NCBI GenBank assembly: GCA_002197995.1
Contig: NGZR01000007.1
Span: 206,399-270,398 of the forward strand
Origin: Gaeumannomyces sp. JS-464
Lineage: Eukaryota > Ascomycota > Sordariomycetes > Magnaporthales > Magnaporthaceae
Reading direction: 5' to 3'
DNA length: 64,000 nt
The position numbers and the translations under genes were made by a program. The number at the start of each line of letters is the position of its first letter. Position 1 is the first letter of the stretch. Shown piece by piece: positions 49,478-61,313 of this stretch. Below the pieces are notes generated by a model, which was not told the DNA's origin, made no database searches, and saw only the letters and a list, made by a program, of their open reading frames with translations.

Positions 49478-50020
49478 CTAATAGCCGCACGCACAGGCCA
49501 CGGGGATTTCGACTGGTACCACCGAAAATTTAAGCACGACGACGATAACCCGTGCCGCTGTGGGAGAAATAAGTCTCCCTCCCACCCTGTATTTTGCAAG
49601 CTGGCTAAAGTAACGGAAGACAAGTAGCTTATAGCAGACCCCTCCCCAGCTTTTAACAGGCCCGGGTATTGGAAACGGCTGCTTTAAAAGCCCGCCCTTT
49701 TTGCCTCGTTCGTTGAGGTTACTAACTACTTTACTATTGCCAGACGACTTATATCGATTTGGAAAGTTGTCCGCGAACCAAGCGTTCCGGGCGTCCCGGG
49801 CCATCTTCCGGGCTAAAGCTTCAACGCCAGCCACTGTTGGTTTGGCGTGTTGGGGTATTGGGAGGGCCGTGCCTAACTTTGCTTCGGCGTCGGCTTCCTC
49901 GTTCCCGGGGATTCCCATGTGGCCTGGGGACCAGCGGACGTGCACCTGATGCCTGTCCATAAGGCGATGGACCTCTTTAAAGGCCTTGGAGCGCCCAGAC
50001 GAGCGCCCACCATGAACCCA
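49478..50020 (-). mobile_element. 3' fragment of a LINE-like retrotransposon (RNase H domain)
   Basis: On the minus strand the translation contains HVRWSPGHMGIPGNEEADAE, the hallmark C-terminal motif of retroelement RNase H (His and Asp of the active site in a GHxGxxGNExAD pattern). It is preceded by SKAFKEVHRLMDRHQ. Downstream, the product continues through a Lys/Gly-rich linker to a Cys-containing end near 49478, then the CT/GA microsatellite. No reverse transcriptase or endonuclease part was found in the window, so the element is truncated at its 5' side. Tad/MGL-like non-LTR elements of ascomycetes carry this RNase H type. Confidence 0.7.
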
Positions 50021-50783
50021 GTTGTCGACGTTTACTCACCACAAGGACAGGGGGCCCCGCGCCGCGCGCCGCGCAACAGAGGCTGGGTGGCCATCAAAAT
50101 CTGCGTCAAGAACGAAGAGGACCGCGAAGCCCTGGTTTTGCCCCACCTCCAAACCGCCGGCCCATTCGGCGGGTTAACACACTCAATGCCTGCTGGGAGG
50201 TGGGGGAAAAGACGTCGGGGGAGGCGAGAAGGAGGGGGTGTAGGATGGGTCCGGGCTAAGCTTACTGCGCCGCGTCGTCGGCACCATCGCCGTGGTCGCG
50301 CGCCAGCCATACCGCGGAAAAACTGCCGTGGCCGGGCTTGAACTGGGGCCGTTGGCAACGGCATATTGCCGTCGCCAGCGCCGTTGGCGGGCGTGGTGTT
50401 GGTATTGGATCGCTGGATTGGCGGGTGTTAAGGATTTGTATGCAATTTGGCAGTGTGCACTAACAGCGCAATGCCAAGAATTGGTGCGTTCGAGGAAGGT
50501 TGAGGGCGGGCTGGTGCCCGGCACTTCTGTGGCTATGGCTCTAGGAGGAAATGCCTCGAAGGGGAAAGGCGAGCGCAATGCTACTATTATTTCACCCTGC
50601 AGGCGGCAACGAGAAAGAAAAAAGCTTCGCGATCTTGCATGTAAAAACCAGTCGCACCGACGTGAACGTGGACTATAACCTCATTAGAGAACACGAGAAC
50701 AAAGCACACAACTTCCCAGTCCCAAACAAGCCCCCAACTCCCAGGCATCATCAATCCTTGCTGCTCGATTGAAATCAAACGGG
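50021..50783. other. Region between the repeat island and the PKS gene
   Basis: A minus-strand open frame at 50183-50578 is Pro/Arg/Ser-rich without a recognisable domain. The region may be further retroelement debris plus the 3' UTR of the PKS gene. Confidence 0.4.
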
Positions 50784-53700
50784 CTAAACCGTAACACAAA
50801 GAACTAGAGGGCGGACATCATCCGGGGGAGGTAGACGACTATGACCCGTTCTTCTCCCATTCTCGGCAGCTAGCTTCATCAGACCGTCGGCGGCATGCTG
50901 GCCCAGCGCGTCCAGGGACCCCATGCCCAGCATTTCTAGCACGGTGATGTCGAAGGCAAAGACTTGCTTCCACCACGCGCGCAGCTCCAGCGCGACGAGC
51001 GAGTCGAGCCCCAGGTCCACGAGCGACCACGACGTGTTGAGCTCCTCCTTAGGCTTGAGCAGCAGGTCGAACAGCTTCCTGCCGATCTCGAGTGCGAGCA
51101 GCTTGGCCGTCTCGGCCGTCTTGAGCACCGCCGGGTCCACCCTAGCCCCGGCCAGGAACGACTTGAGCGTCTCGTTGGACGCGGACGCGGACCCGTCGGC
51201 CCCGCCGCCCGCCGCGTTGTGGTACGCCGCCATGCGCCGGTCCCGCCGCCAGACGGCGCGGTTGGCCGGGCTCGAAATGGGGATTGACGAGCCCAGGCCC
51301 AGGACGAAGGTGTTGGCATGCGCGTGCGCGACCTGCGACTCGGGCTGAGAATGCTCTTCCTTCTTCTCCTGCTTCGCCGGTTTCGGCGGCCGCGAACGGG
51401 CGAGCATGGCCACCGCCATGGCGTCCAGGAGCTCCTGCTCCGTGATGCCCTTGAACCCGGTCGTCTTCATTCTTCCGATGAGGCCCTGCGTCTCCGCGAT
51501 GAACCCGACATCCTCTACCGCACCGATGTCGACCACGGACGCGGCCAGTCCCAGCCCGTTGCGCCACTGCGCGAACGCGTCCAGGAAAGTGTTGCCGCTG
51601 GCGTAGTTTGCCTGTCCCGGGTTCCCGATCACGCCCGAGAGCGAGCTGAAGAGCACCATAAAATCAAGATCGGCGCCCGCCGTGGCCTCGTGCAGGTTCC
51701 ACGTACCCTTGACCTTAGGCTCCGTCGCGGCCTTCCACTCGGCAAACGTCATTTTGGAGAAGTTCTCGTCGCGCAGCACCATGGACATCTGCACCACCCC
51801 CTTGAGCGGCCGGGCGGCGGCGCCCACGGCTCGCCTCACGTCCTCGAGGGCGCAGACATCCCCGGGCACCAGCCGCACCTTGCAGCCCATGCTGCGCAGC
51901 TCGGCGGCGAACGCGTCGTCCCTGGGGCCGGCGCCGGCACTCCGGGACAGGAAAAGCAGCTCACGCGCGCCGTGCTCGACCATCCAAGTGGATATGGCGC
52001 GGCCCAGGCCGCCGAGGCCGCCGACGAGGAGGTACGAGGCGTCGCTGTTGAAGGTGACGGGCCGGGCCTGCTTGGTCGTCTCGAAGGCGATGTCGCTGTC
52101 CCTCTTTTCCCAGCCTCCTGACACTCTTGGTTCCGGCTGGTTATTATGGGGGATCGAGACCCCCACACGGCCGATATGTTGTCCCTTCTGCATAAAGCGG
52201 AACGCATCTTGGGTTTGCGACGCCGGGAATATTTTGGTCGGCCGCACCGGGGTGGTTTTGCCGTCGACGTAATACTGCAGAGTGTCAAGGATAAGCTTCC
52301 TTAGCAGGACCGGCTTTTTCCACAGCTGATCGATGTCGATGCAGCAGTAGCTACGGTTCGCCAGGAAGGGGTTCATATCGAGCTTCCCCCCGCCGATCAG
52401 GTCGCGTTTCCCGATCTCAACCAGAATCCCGAATTCGGCAACGCAGGACCAGGTAGCGTGCAGCAGTTCGCCGGAAAGAGAGTTGAGGATGATGTCGATG
52501 CCTGCGCCGCCGGTTTCGCGTATGATGCCGTCCACAAATGACTTGTCCCGCGAGTTGAATATCCTGTTCCTCGGGATATTGTAATTTTCCATCAGGAATT
52601 TGACCTTCTCCTCGTTGCCTACCGTGCAGTAGAGCTCCGCGCCGATCATCTGGCAGACCTGGACAGCCGCCAGGCCGACGCCGCCGCATGCACTGTGGAT
52701 CAGCGCGGTCTGGCCCTTGGAGATGCGGCCGACGTTTACGAGCCCATGGAGCGCCGTGACATACGGCATTAGCATCGACGCCGCCTCGTCAAAGCTGAGA
52801 TCGTCGGGGATGCGCGTGCAGAAAATGGTAGGAGTGGTGATGTAGGTGGAGTAGGCCTGCTTTTTCAGGCAGAAGACGCGGTCGCCCACGGCCAGCTCCT
52901 GCGGGTCGACACCATCTCCAACGCGAGTGATGATGCCGGCGGCCTCGAGACCAAACTGACGAATAGGCAGTTCGACGACTCCCAAGGCGACCAGGATATC
53001 CTATATTGCGGTTTAATGTCAGTTATGTTCAGTATGAGGTAGGAAAAAAAGGCGCAGACGTACCCTGAAGTTGAGACCAGCCGAATGGACCTGTACTTCG
53101 ACTTCGTGCGGCTGCGGCTCCTCCCTCGGCATTCGGACCCAGTGCAAGCTTTTGACCCGGCCCGGCGTGGCCACGTCGAGGATAGCCTTCTCCTCTGGCG
53201 TCTCGACGAGGAGCTCATCGCGCAGTGCGAAGGGGTAGAAGCGGCCCACGTGGACGCGACCGTCACGGATCACCCACTCGAAATCCGGGTTAAGCGTGTC
53301 GGCGTCATCATCACCAGCATCGCCCTCGCGTGTGCCGCCACCCCTCGCTTGGAACTTGCCGAGAATATCGACAATTCTCTTAGCCGTCGCGGCGTCGTCG
53401 AAGCCGTCGACCTCACACGTGGCAAAGTCGGCGAGCAGCTCGGACCGCGCCGTCCGCGCCAGGCCGAAGACCTGGCCGTATCGTGGGTCACGACAGCTGA
53501 GGTGGGAGCTGTGCGTGATCCAGAAGATGCCCCGGCCGTCTTCAAGCCTGTGGATGAGGTCTTTGAGCGCCTGGAAGCGCGTCTCGTCCATCGACTCGAG
53601 GAACGGCTCTTGCAGGTCCAGCAAGGAGACGACGTCCGATCCAGGGTCTGGGAGACCGTCAAAGAGCCTGCATATCGTCACTTCGTAGCCTCGCTTCTCG

Positions 53701-56700
53701 AGCTGTGCCAGAATCTGCTGCTCAGCTGCGGTGTCAATCTGGTCACTAGCATCCAGCTGTTGTCTTCTCCCGCAGAGCACCGAGATCTTCTTGCTGGTGG
53801 GTCGTTTCCTGAATGACCCATGTCGTATAACCATGGTGGCCGTCAGCTGGTGCGGTGCCTCAGCGTCCAGAATTGAACCCTCGAGCTCGCCGAGCCCGGC
53901 AGCATCCAATTCGGCTTTCCACCTCTCGAGCCCCACGTACGGCTCCTGTCCCCGCCCGTCATCCTCTCGGGCTCCTAGCCACCACGTGGGCAGCACGCCT
54001 AGCACATAGTTAATCCATTTCGAAGACGAAGACGGACAGAGTTCCCGCATGAGCAGCCGGCCGCCCGGCCGCAGCAGTTTCTTGACGTTGGCCAGGCTCG
54101 AATGCAGGTGGTTTGTGGCATGGATCGCGTTGCTGGCGATGATCAGATCGTAGCGGCGGCTCTCCTCAAGCCATCCCTGCTCCGCGAGATCCTGACCGAT
54201 GTCCAGAGTGGCGTACTCCATGTTGGGGAAGAGCTCCTCGTGATCCTTGCCGGAGATGAAGCCCGTCGACGTGAACGTGTACTTGGCGCAGAGGACGGAG
54301 CCGTCTTCGCGCGTGAGCGCCTTGATTATGTCTCGAGCCGCCGAGCCTTTTCCGGTCCCGATCTCGAGAACTCGGAGGTTTGGTTTCGAGTGACCTAGAG
54401 CTCTGATAAACGGAATTATGTCGCAGTGGTCCATATACGCATACATGTCTGCTAGCGTTTTGGCCCCAACGACGTCCTCCAGGGTTTCACCCGAGAGCAA
54501 CCTGTCCATCCCACTGCAAACATTGTGGATGGCAGTAGCGGCAGCCGCCGCCGATGTCTCCAAAAGGCGGGCTAGCAGCTGCTTGATCCGCTCTGATAGC
54601 GTCTCGTTGTCGAGGCTCTTAAGGATGGAAGCCAGGATCGCTACCGCCGACTTGGACTGCGACAACAGCCAGCTGGCGTACCTTTGCAGGTGAGGTGCCT
54701 TTGTCTCGGTGTCCGCGCAGTAGCATCGACTCCTCTTGGAGGAGAGCAGGCAGAGCTGGCCGAGCTCCTCGAGCAGACGCAGGCACTCGGTACGCTCCGG
54801 AGAAGGGGAGCCGATGAGGTCCCTAACGTCCAGGAAGTCAAGATCCAGGGCCCATTCGTACCTGGCGGCCGCGTGTGTGTCCAGCACCTCGCTCGACAGT
54901 GCACCGTCTGCGAGCGACATCCTGAGTCCGCTGACCTCGAGGACTGTCCTTCCGTCGTCGTCCGACGTGCAGCGGCCACCACCGACGACCGAGTGGTTGC
55001 TCGAAAGGCTCGCCGAGACGCTTGTCACCATGTTGCTGGCGCATTGGGAGATGCTGATCCTGTCGATGCTGGTTGGGAGCCAGTTCTTGGTCTTGCGCAT
55101 CCGTCCGCTCACAGCGGCGGCGCCGAGGATCTGTATCGTCGCGTCGATGACAGTGGGGTGGATGTGGTAGTTTGCTTCGTCCCCCTGCCTGCCGTTGATT
55201 ACGCGCCCAATGGCCATCCCGTCATTGTTGGTCGAGGTCTCGATGCTTTCAAGAGTCTGGAAGCATGGACCCAGATCCAGTCCACCCTTGGCCATGTTTT
55301 CGTAGTATTTTCTGGCACTTAGCTTGCGAGGAAGAGCCTGGGGTTTCTGAAGAGCCGGAGTTGTACCATTCGGGTTGTCGTCAGAGCCGGTGGCAGGGCC
55401 CGCGAGCGCCGAGATCTCGCCGGTGCAGTGCTTGGTCCACAGATGGCCATTGTAAGAGGCGACCGTGAACTCCCACCAGGGGCTGTTGAGCGAATTGGTC
55501 AACCGGTGCGGCCGGAAAGACGTTATCATCTCGGTAGGCTTGCCCTCGTTCAGAACCAGAGCCATGCTAACTCTGATGTTGCGGATGCTGAATCCATCAC
55601 TGGTCTCGGCCACCTGTCTGACCGCCTCACCCGCCAGCGCGACATACCCCGCAAAGGGAAAGACAATATCCTCTCCAACCTTATGGTCACGCACCCAGGG
55701 CACATTCGAAAGATGGAACATGTTGCGCCAGGCAGGCTCAAGATCGGTGCTTTCGGGCAGGTTGACACCCAGAAGATCGTGGTAAGGAAATTTACGGTGA
55801 CGCCACTCCCGGCAGACTCGTGGCTCATACCAGTGGCTGCTCTCGTGGTTCCAAGGGTACCTTGGAAGGTCGGGAAGGCAAGAGCCAGTAGGGAACAGCG
55901 CGTGGAGATCGATGTCGGCCTTGAGCGAATGCAGTTTCCCGACAGCGGTGAGGAAAGAAGCAATGCAGTTCTGGCTACGAGCCATGGCCGAAACATAAGG
56001 AGCCTGAGAGGATGCCTGCGTGAAGATCTGTCTGAGGGGCCCTGCGAGAGCCGAATGGGGACCGATCTCCAAGAACACCGGATTCTTGCCGACAACATCG
56101 TGGTTAAGGATGCTAGTAACTGCCTCACGGAAGCGAACTACACGATTTGGGTTAGTGGATGTCAAGTGTAAAAGGCGTACATCGACGTAGACACATACCC
56201 GGAGACTGGAGATTGTCACGCCAGTACTCAGCGCCAAGGTTGCGCTCCTTGGTGAGGAGTTTTCCAGTGACGCTGGAGAAGAAGAGCGTCGTCGGAAGCG
56301 GGTCCTTTGCGGCCACTGAAGGGGCGATCAAAGAGAGGTACTGCTCGCCAATCTCAGCCATGTGGTAAGAGTGATAAGCCTTGTCGACCTGAAGCAGCCT
56401 CGCGAGCACATCTGGGCGTGTCTTCTTAACGTCCTCGACCACCGTCCTAACTGCATCAGCGTCGCCAGAGATGGTCACGCTCCGCGGCGAGTTGTCGCAG
56501 GCAATCGTAACCTTATCAATCAGGTGGCCCTCGGTGTCCTCCCAGCTCATCCCGATTGCCGCCATGGCGCCCTCCCGCTGCTGAAGGTTAGCGACGGCGC
56601 CGCGGTGGTGCGCGACCAGGATGGCTTCCGGCGCCGCGAGGGCCCCCGCGGCATATGCGGCTGCGATCTCGCCGCTGGAATGGCCGACGACGGCGCTAGG

Positions 56701-58810
56701 CACGATCCCGAGGAATCTCAGGGTGTCGACCAGGGCGATCTGCACAGCGGTGCAGAGCGGCTGGGAGAGCTCTGCCGAGGAGAGGCGACTCGTCTTCGCC
56801 GGCCTCTTGAGCTCCTCCTCGATCGAGTAGCTTGCGCCGTGCAGGTGGCGGTCGAGGGCCTTAATGCTGGCCCGGAAAGTCTCGTTGGATTGCAGGAGCT
56901 CCCTGCCCATCTGCGGCCACTGGGCACCCTGGCCCGTGAAAACCATGACTATATCCGGCTTTTGGGCGGTCTTGAGGTTCACGGGCGTCGAGACGCTGTC
57001 GATCACCCCGGAGGCGATGGCGAAGGCACGGTAAGACAGGTGCTCTCTCCTAACGCCCAGTGTATACGCCAGGTCGGGGACCTTGTCCGGGTTTTTCTCG
57101 ACCCAGACCTTATAGTTTTCAATCATTCTCTCGAGCGACTTGCTAGAGTTGGCCGTGTACAACAGAAGCTGCGGGGTTGCCTCGCCAAAGCCAAACTCGA
57201 TCGGCTTTGCTGCAGGCGCCGCGTTAAATGTCGCCGCCGATTCCAAGATTACATGGGCATTTGCGCCGCCCACGCCGAACGAGTTGAGACTGATGCGTTC
57301 CAGCCGATCCCTTGGCCAGGGCGTCGGCTCCAGAGGCACGGTGAGTTTGGCCTCCTTGAAAGGAATGTTGGGGTTCGGCGTTTTGAACCTGATATTGGGC
57401 GGGATGATGCGGTTTTCGAGCGCCTTGACCATTTTGATCAGAGACACAAGGCCCGACGCGCCTTCGGTATGGCCCATGTTTGGCTTGACGGATCCGATGT
57501 ATACGCCCTTTTCCCCGAACACGCGAGCAACGGCTTTGGCCTCGATAGGATCGCCAGTCGGCGTGCCGGTCCCGTGACATTCGACCATAGCCGTTTTGGA
57601 ATAGTTACTGATCCCGGCCAGCTGGTACGCCCTCCGTATAAGTGCCTCCTGCGCATCTGTGCTCGGCTGCGAAAGCCCCGGCGTTTTGCCGTCGACGTTG
57701 TGCGATGTCGCTCTGATAACTGCCCGGACGGGGTTGCCATCGCGGATGGCATCCGCCAGTGGCTTGACGTATATGGCGGTCGCCGCCTCGCCGCGGGCGT
57801 ACCCGTTGGCCTCGGCGGAGAAGGAGTGGCAGGCGCCGTCCTTGGAGAGGATGCCCTGCTCGGTCATGGCCGCCGTCATGCTAGGGCCCAGGATCAAATT
57901 TACGCCACCGACGAGGGCGCCTTCGCAGTCGCCCCTTGAAATGGCGGCGCATGCCTCGTTAAGACACACCAATGCCGCGGAGCAGCCGGTGCGGATTGTC
58001 ATGCTCGGGCCCCTGATGTCGAACTCGTACGACAGCCGATTGGAGATGACGAAATCCCCCGTTCCAACAATTCGGTGCATCCCCCACTGCTGTGGCTCTT
58101 TGGCAAACATTTCAACCCAATCCTCTCCAAAATTGCCTATATAGCATCCGATAGTCTTGCCCCTCCAGTCGGTCACGCCAGCGTCCTCGAAGCACTCCCT
58201 GGACACCTCGAGCATAATGCGCTGCTGGGGGTCGGCGCGTTCGACCTCGGTCCGCGGCAGGGTGAAAAAGGACGTATCCAAAGCGCCCAGGTCAACACTC
58301 CCATCGAGGAAGCATCCGTACTCGGTAGAGATCGTGCCGGGCTTGGGCGTTGCGGAGTAGTACGACGAGATGTTATACCGCGACTCTGGAACCCGACCCC
58401 GGGCGTTCTTCTTGGCCAGGACGAACTCCCAGAGGTCCTGAGGGACTCCAGTCCGCCAGGGAGTCTGCAGGCCATGCCGCAGATCGCGATGGGGATCATG
58501 CCATCGCTACTGGCATTGCTGATCTGGCTCTGGTTGTGACTGTGGGAGTTGCCGGCTCCAACTCCATTTGTCGAGGCTCCGTGACCGTTCAAGCCGTTGT
58601 CGATTGGACACTAGCCGGGTGGTGTCCATCGACCCTTTCCGTTCCCTGGCCGTTCGTAGCCACGTACGGGCTGCTTGTTGACGTGCCGTTGAGGTGTGGT
58701 GTTGGGCCATGTCCGTTCATGCCGATTGGCCCGCGTCCATGATCATGGCCATTGAGCGCAGTGCCATCATCGCCATTCGTAGTGCTCGTAAACTCGGCAT
58801 GGGGAGCCAT
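50784..58810 (-). CDS. Highly reducing iterative type I polyketide synthase (KS-AT-DH-MT-ER-KR-ACP)
   Basis: Exons 58810-56199, 56137-53064 and 53000-50784 (introns 61 and 63 nt); two missing bases near 58600 and at GGG 58442-58444 bring it to 2634 residues. After an Asn/Gly/His-rich leader of about 90 residues come: KS (active Cys in RTGCSAAL; His in ECHGTGTPTGD and NMGHTEGASG); AT (GHSSGEIAAAYAAGAL); DH (WVRDHKVGEDIVFPFAGY); C-methyltransferase (VLEIGTGKGSA); ER (SACGGVGLAAVQ); KR (LLVGGLGGLGRAI, FSSLSGVIGNPGQANYASG); ACP (DLGLDSLVALEL). All reductive motifs are intact, so it should make a reduced, C-methylated acyl chain from malonyl-CoA. It ends after the ACP with no thioesterase or reductase, so another protein must release the product. 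The neighbouring oxoamine synthase is the obvious candidate. A TATA-like element lies near 58951-58958. The exact polyketide is unknown. Confidence 0.95.
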
Positions 58811-59955
58811 TGCGCTGGGGTTGAAGCCTTGGCCGGATGGAGCGAAAAGGCTGTTGGGCAGGTATCAAGATGATGAGACTGGAGCGCTGCAGCTAGGCTC
58901 CTGTTGAAGGCTCGGATTCAATCTATCTTATCTGGTACTGATGGCCTTCATATTATAACCAGTTGCCCCGCAAGCGTCTTCCACCACGCGGCTACCTGTT
59001 CCAACGTGGCAAATATACCTACGTACCTAGTAGGTACACGGGACAGGTGTCCTTGGATGGCCTTGACCTCATTCTGGATGGATTTGATACCATCCTTCTC
59101 TTCTGACTGGTACTAGATTTCGACATCGGGCTCGGAGTCCAGACTTCTGGCCTTGTTGGCCTCGGCGCCCGCGGCGTACCATACGGCCCGAGACTGCACA
59201 GACGACCGATGTAAGACGGAGGCGGGGGACGGAAGATAGAAGACGAGGGAAACACTGTTGTCGCGCTGAAGCCTGATTCCGGGCCATGGGTTCCGGCCCG
59301 AGGCTGCCTGTTTACTGGACGGGATAAGGATGGGTAATGGGTGGTCCCAGCGTTCGGAGCCCGTCACCCGTCGGACGGGAGACCGAACCAGGTTCCTAAG
59401 GGGGTGCCATGTATCGGGCTTCAGCGCCGACCCAGTCAACACGTTGGCTGGCAGCCAGTTGCCCGCCCGAGAGTTCGTTCGTGTGCCCAATACATCCGTC
59501 CCATGGTCGGGAACCCAAGCCTGTGGGTGACGGTGGCGGCTGAGTATCCACTTGGACGCGTCGGACCGCCCCCGGGATGGGCGGGCATCAGCTCCTCCGC
59601 GTAACCATAGCCCACCGACGGCTCCTAGGAAGAATAGGCAGAGCGATGGAGAGACAGCGGTCGCGGTAACAGATCCGTTCTCTTCAGGTGACGCGATAAT
59701 GGAAACGGTGGTTGAGGGCTTAGACCGCCCAACAGCAGAACACTGGCCTGGGGCACCATGAAAAAACTGCCGTGAAATCCGCTGATGGCCCAATGTAAAA
59801 ATGGTGGTTTGTCACGTGGCACCTGGCTTCCGGTCTACCAGCTCCTTGCGCGAGTCATGTTCATGATAGGAATCACATGATGCGGCAGTTAATTAACCAG
59901 CCACATTTGATCAATCTCGTTCTGGTAACCCAAGTCCGCCTAAATAAAACTGCAC
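58811..59955. other. PKS promoter and spacer to the SDR gene
   Basis: 1.1 kb upstream of the PKS start. It includes a TATA-like element (58951-58958) and the palindromic motif at 59023-59037. No separate gene is supported; open frames on both strands at 59113-59822 lack domains. Confidence 0.55.
59023..59037. promoter_or_regulatory. Palindromic motif GTACCTAGTAGGTAC in the PKS promoter
   Basis: A near-perfect inverted repeat about 215 bases upstream of the PKS start codon. Almost the same motif occurs at 61609-61623 in the promoter shared by the other two cluster genes. It could be an operator for a shared regulator. Similar TAGGTA words occur elsewhere in the window, so the evidence is modest. 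Confidence 0.4.
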
Positions 59956-61313
59956 CTAAGTTGGTAGGTCCTGCGGCGGCAGATCCCATCCTCTCCTAAA
60001 CTCCTCTCCGTCCAGTCTGGTCATGCGCTCCCACCTCCGCCTTAAAACAGGCATGACGAGCCACCCCATCACCGGCCCCATCAGCGCGTCGAAGATTCCC
60101 CACCCCCTCTTGGGCGAAGGACCGGCCATATTGGCGAAAAGGGCCGAGGCGGCGGCGGAGTCCTCGCAGATGATGAAGTCGCCCCGGTCGACCGCGGCGA
60201 TGACGAGCGCGGCGACCTCGGCCGAGGACGGGAATTTGGCCTCGAGCTCGCGCATCGTGCCCAGGTCGGTCCCCTGGATCCGCTTAGTCAGCGGCGTCTT
60301 GGTCGCCTGCTCGAGCCGGAAGCCGGGGGAGACGAAGTCGGCGGGGAAGGCGCAGTGAATCGAGTATGTCGATGCCTGGCTGCAGTACCGAAGGACCTCC
60401 ATCCGTAGCGTGTCCGCCAAGGCACGGACGGCGCATTTGGCCGCTGTATTTCAAATGCGTCTCAGTGAGCCTTCGTCCCGGCTTTCTGTCATCCATGTCC
60501 CACCCGAATAGGTTGTATCGTGGGCGTTAGGGGTTCTTGGCTTACGAGTGTAAGCGATGGAGCCTGGCAAGCCCAGGAATGCCGCTGCGCTGTTGATGAA
60601 GACGATCTGGCGGAGCCTGTGAGGGCGCGCAGGAGCCCCGGCGGCGGTGGCTGCTTTGTCGTCACCGATCCAGATGTCCAACACGGACTTGGCGGCAAAT
60701 GCAGCGGAGTAGTAGTTGTTTCTCATGCAGTCCTCAAGAGACTTGGCCCCAATGTCCAGAAGGAATCCGTTCTCGGCATGGTTTCCGCCCGCAACGCAGT
60801 ACAGTATGTCTGGAACTCTGGGCTGTGCCCGGAACGAGGCGTTGACCTGGTCGAGAAGATGGACGTCTCGACCGAGCCGTCAGCTCCTTGGCCTTCGAGT
60901 TTTTGACATCTCTCAACAAAAAAAAATGGGGGGAATTTGTTGGGTGCACACGTACCTGCTCGGCGTCGGCCATGTCAACCACGACAGTGTTGATCTCCTG
61001 GCGTTTGCTGGGGCATGTTGCAAGTATCTCATTCCTAGCTTCCTCCAAGGGACCCAGCTGCCGAGAGAACAGAGTGATGTCGGCGCCTTTTGATATCAAC
61101 CTGTTCTTAGTGCGACCGCTAGCATGATCTCTCGTGACACAGATATTGGGCTTATACCTCTGGCTGCTAGCCGCATAGAGATGGCTTTTCCTAATCCTCC
61201 AGAACCGCCCGTCACAAAGACGGTCTACTCCTCCTGTCAGCTCAAGACCCGAGACCAAGATGCAACCAAGATGAGAGCTTGTACCTTACCTTTCCACCTA
61301 GGTCCGGTCTCAT
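59956..61313 (-). CDS. 3-ketosphinganine-reductase-like short-chain dehydrogenase
   Basis: Five exons (61313-61290, 61224-61158, 61086-60956, 60846-60546, 60443-59956) sum to 1011 nt, 336 residues, with no frameshift. The N-terminal Rossmann motif TVFVTGGSGGLGKA binds NADPH. The central PDILYCVAGG and NNYYSAAF segments fit the SDR core. The catalytic set is Ser in VFINSAAAFLGLPG and YTPAK (Tyr and Lys, split by the last intron). The C-terminus has a hydrophobic stretch (WGIFDALMGPVMGWLVMPVL) that may anchor the enzyme to the ER, as in Tsc10/KDSR. The family reduces 3-ketodihydrosphingosine; related enzymes reduce the 3-ketone in fumonisin (Fum13) and sphingofungin pathways. Position next to the PKS and the oxoamine synthase suggests a pathway-specific copy rather than the housekeeping enzyme. 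Confidence 0.85.

Noticed and set aside
56362..57939. 525-codon open frame on the plus strand inside the PKS
   Set aside because: Antisense shadow of the KS-AT coding region, produced by high GC codon bias.
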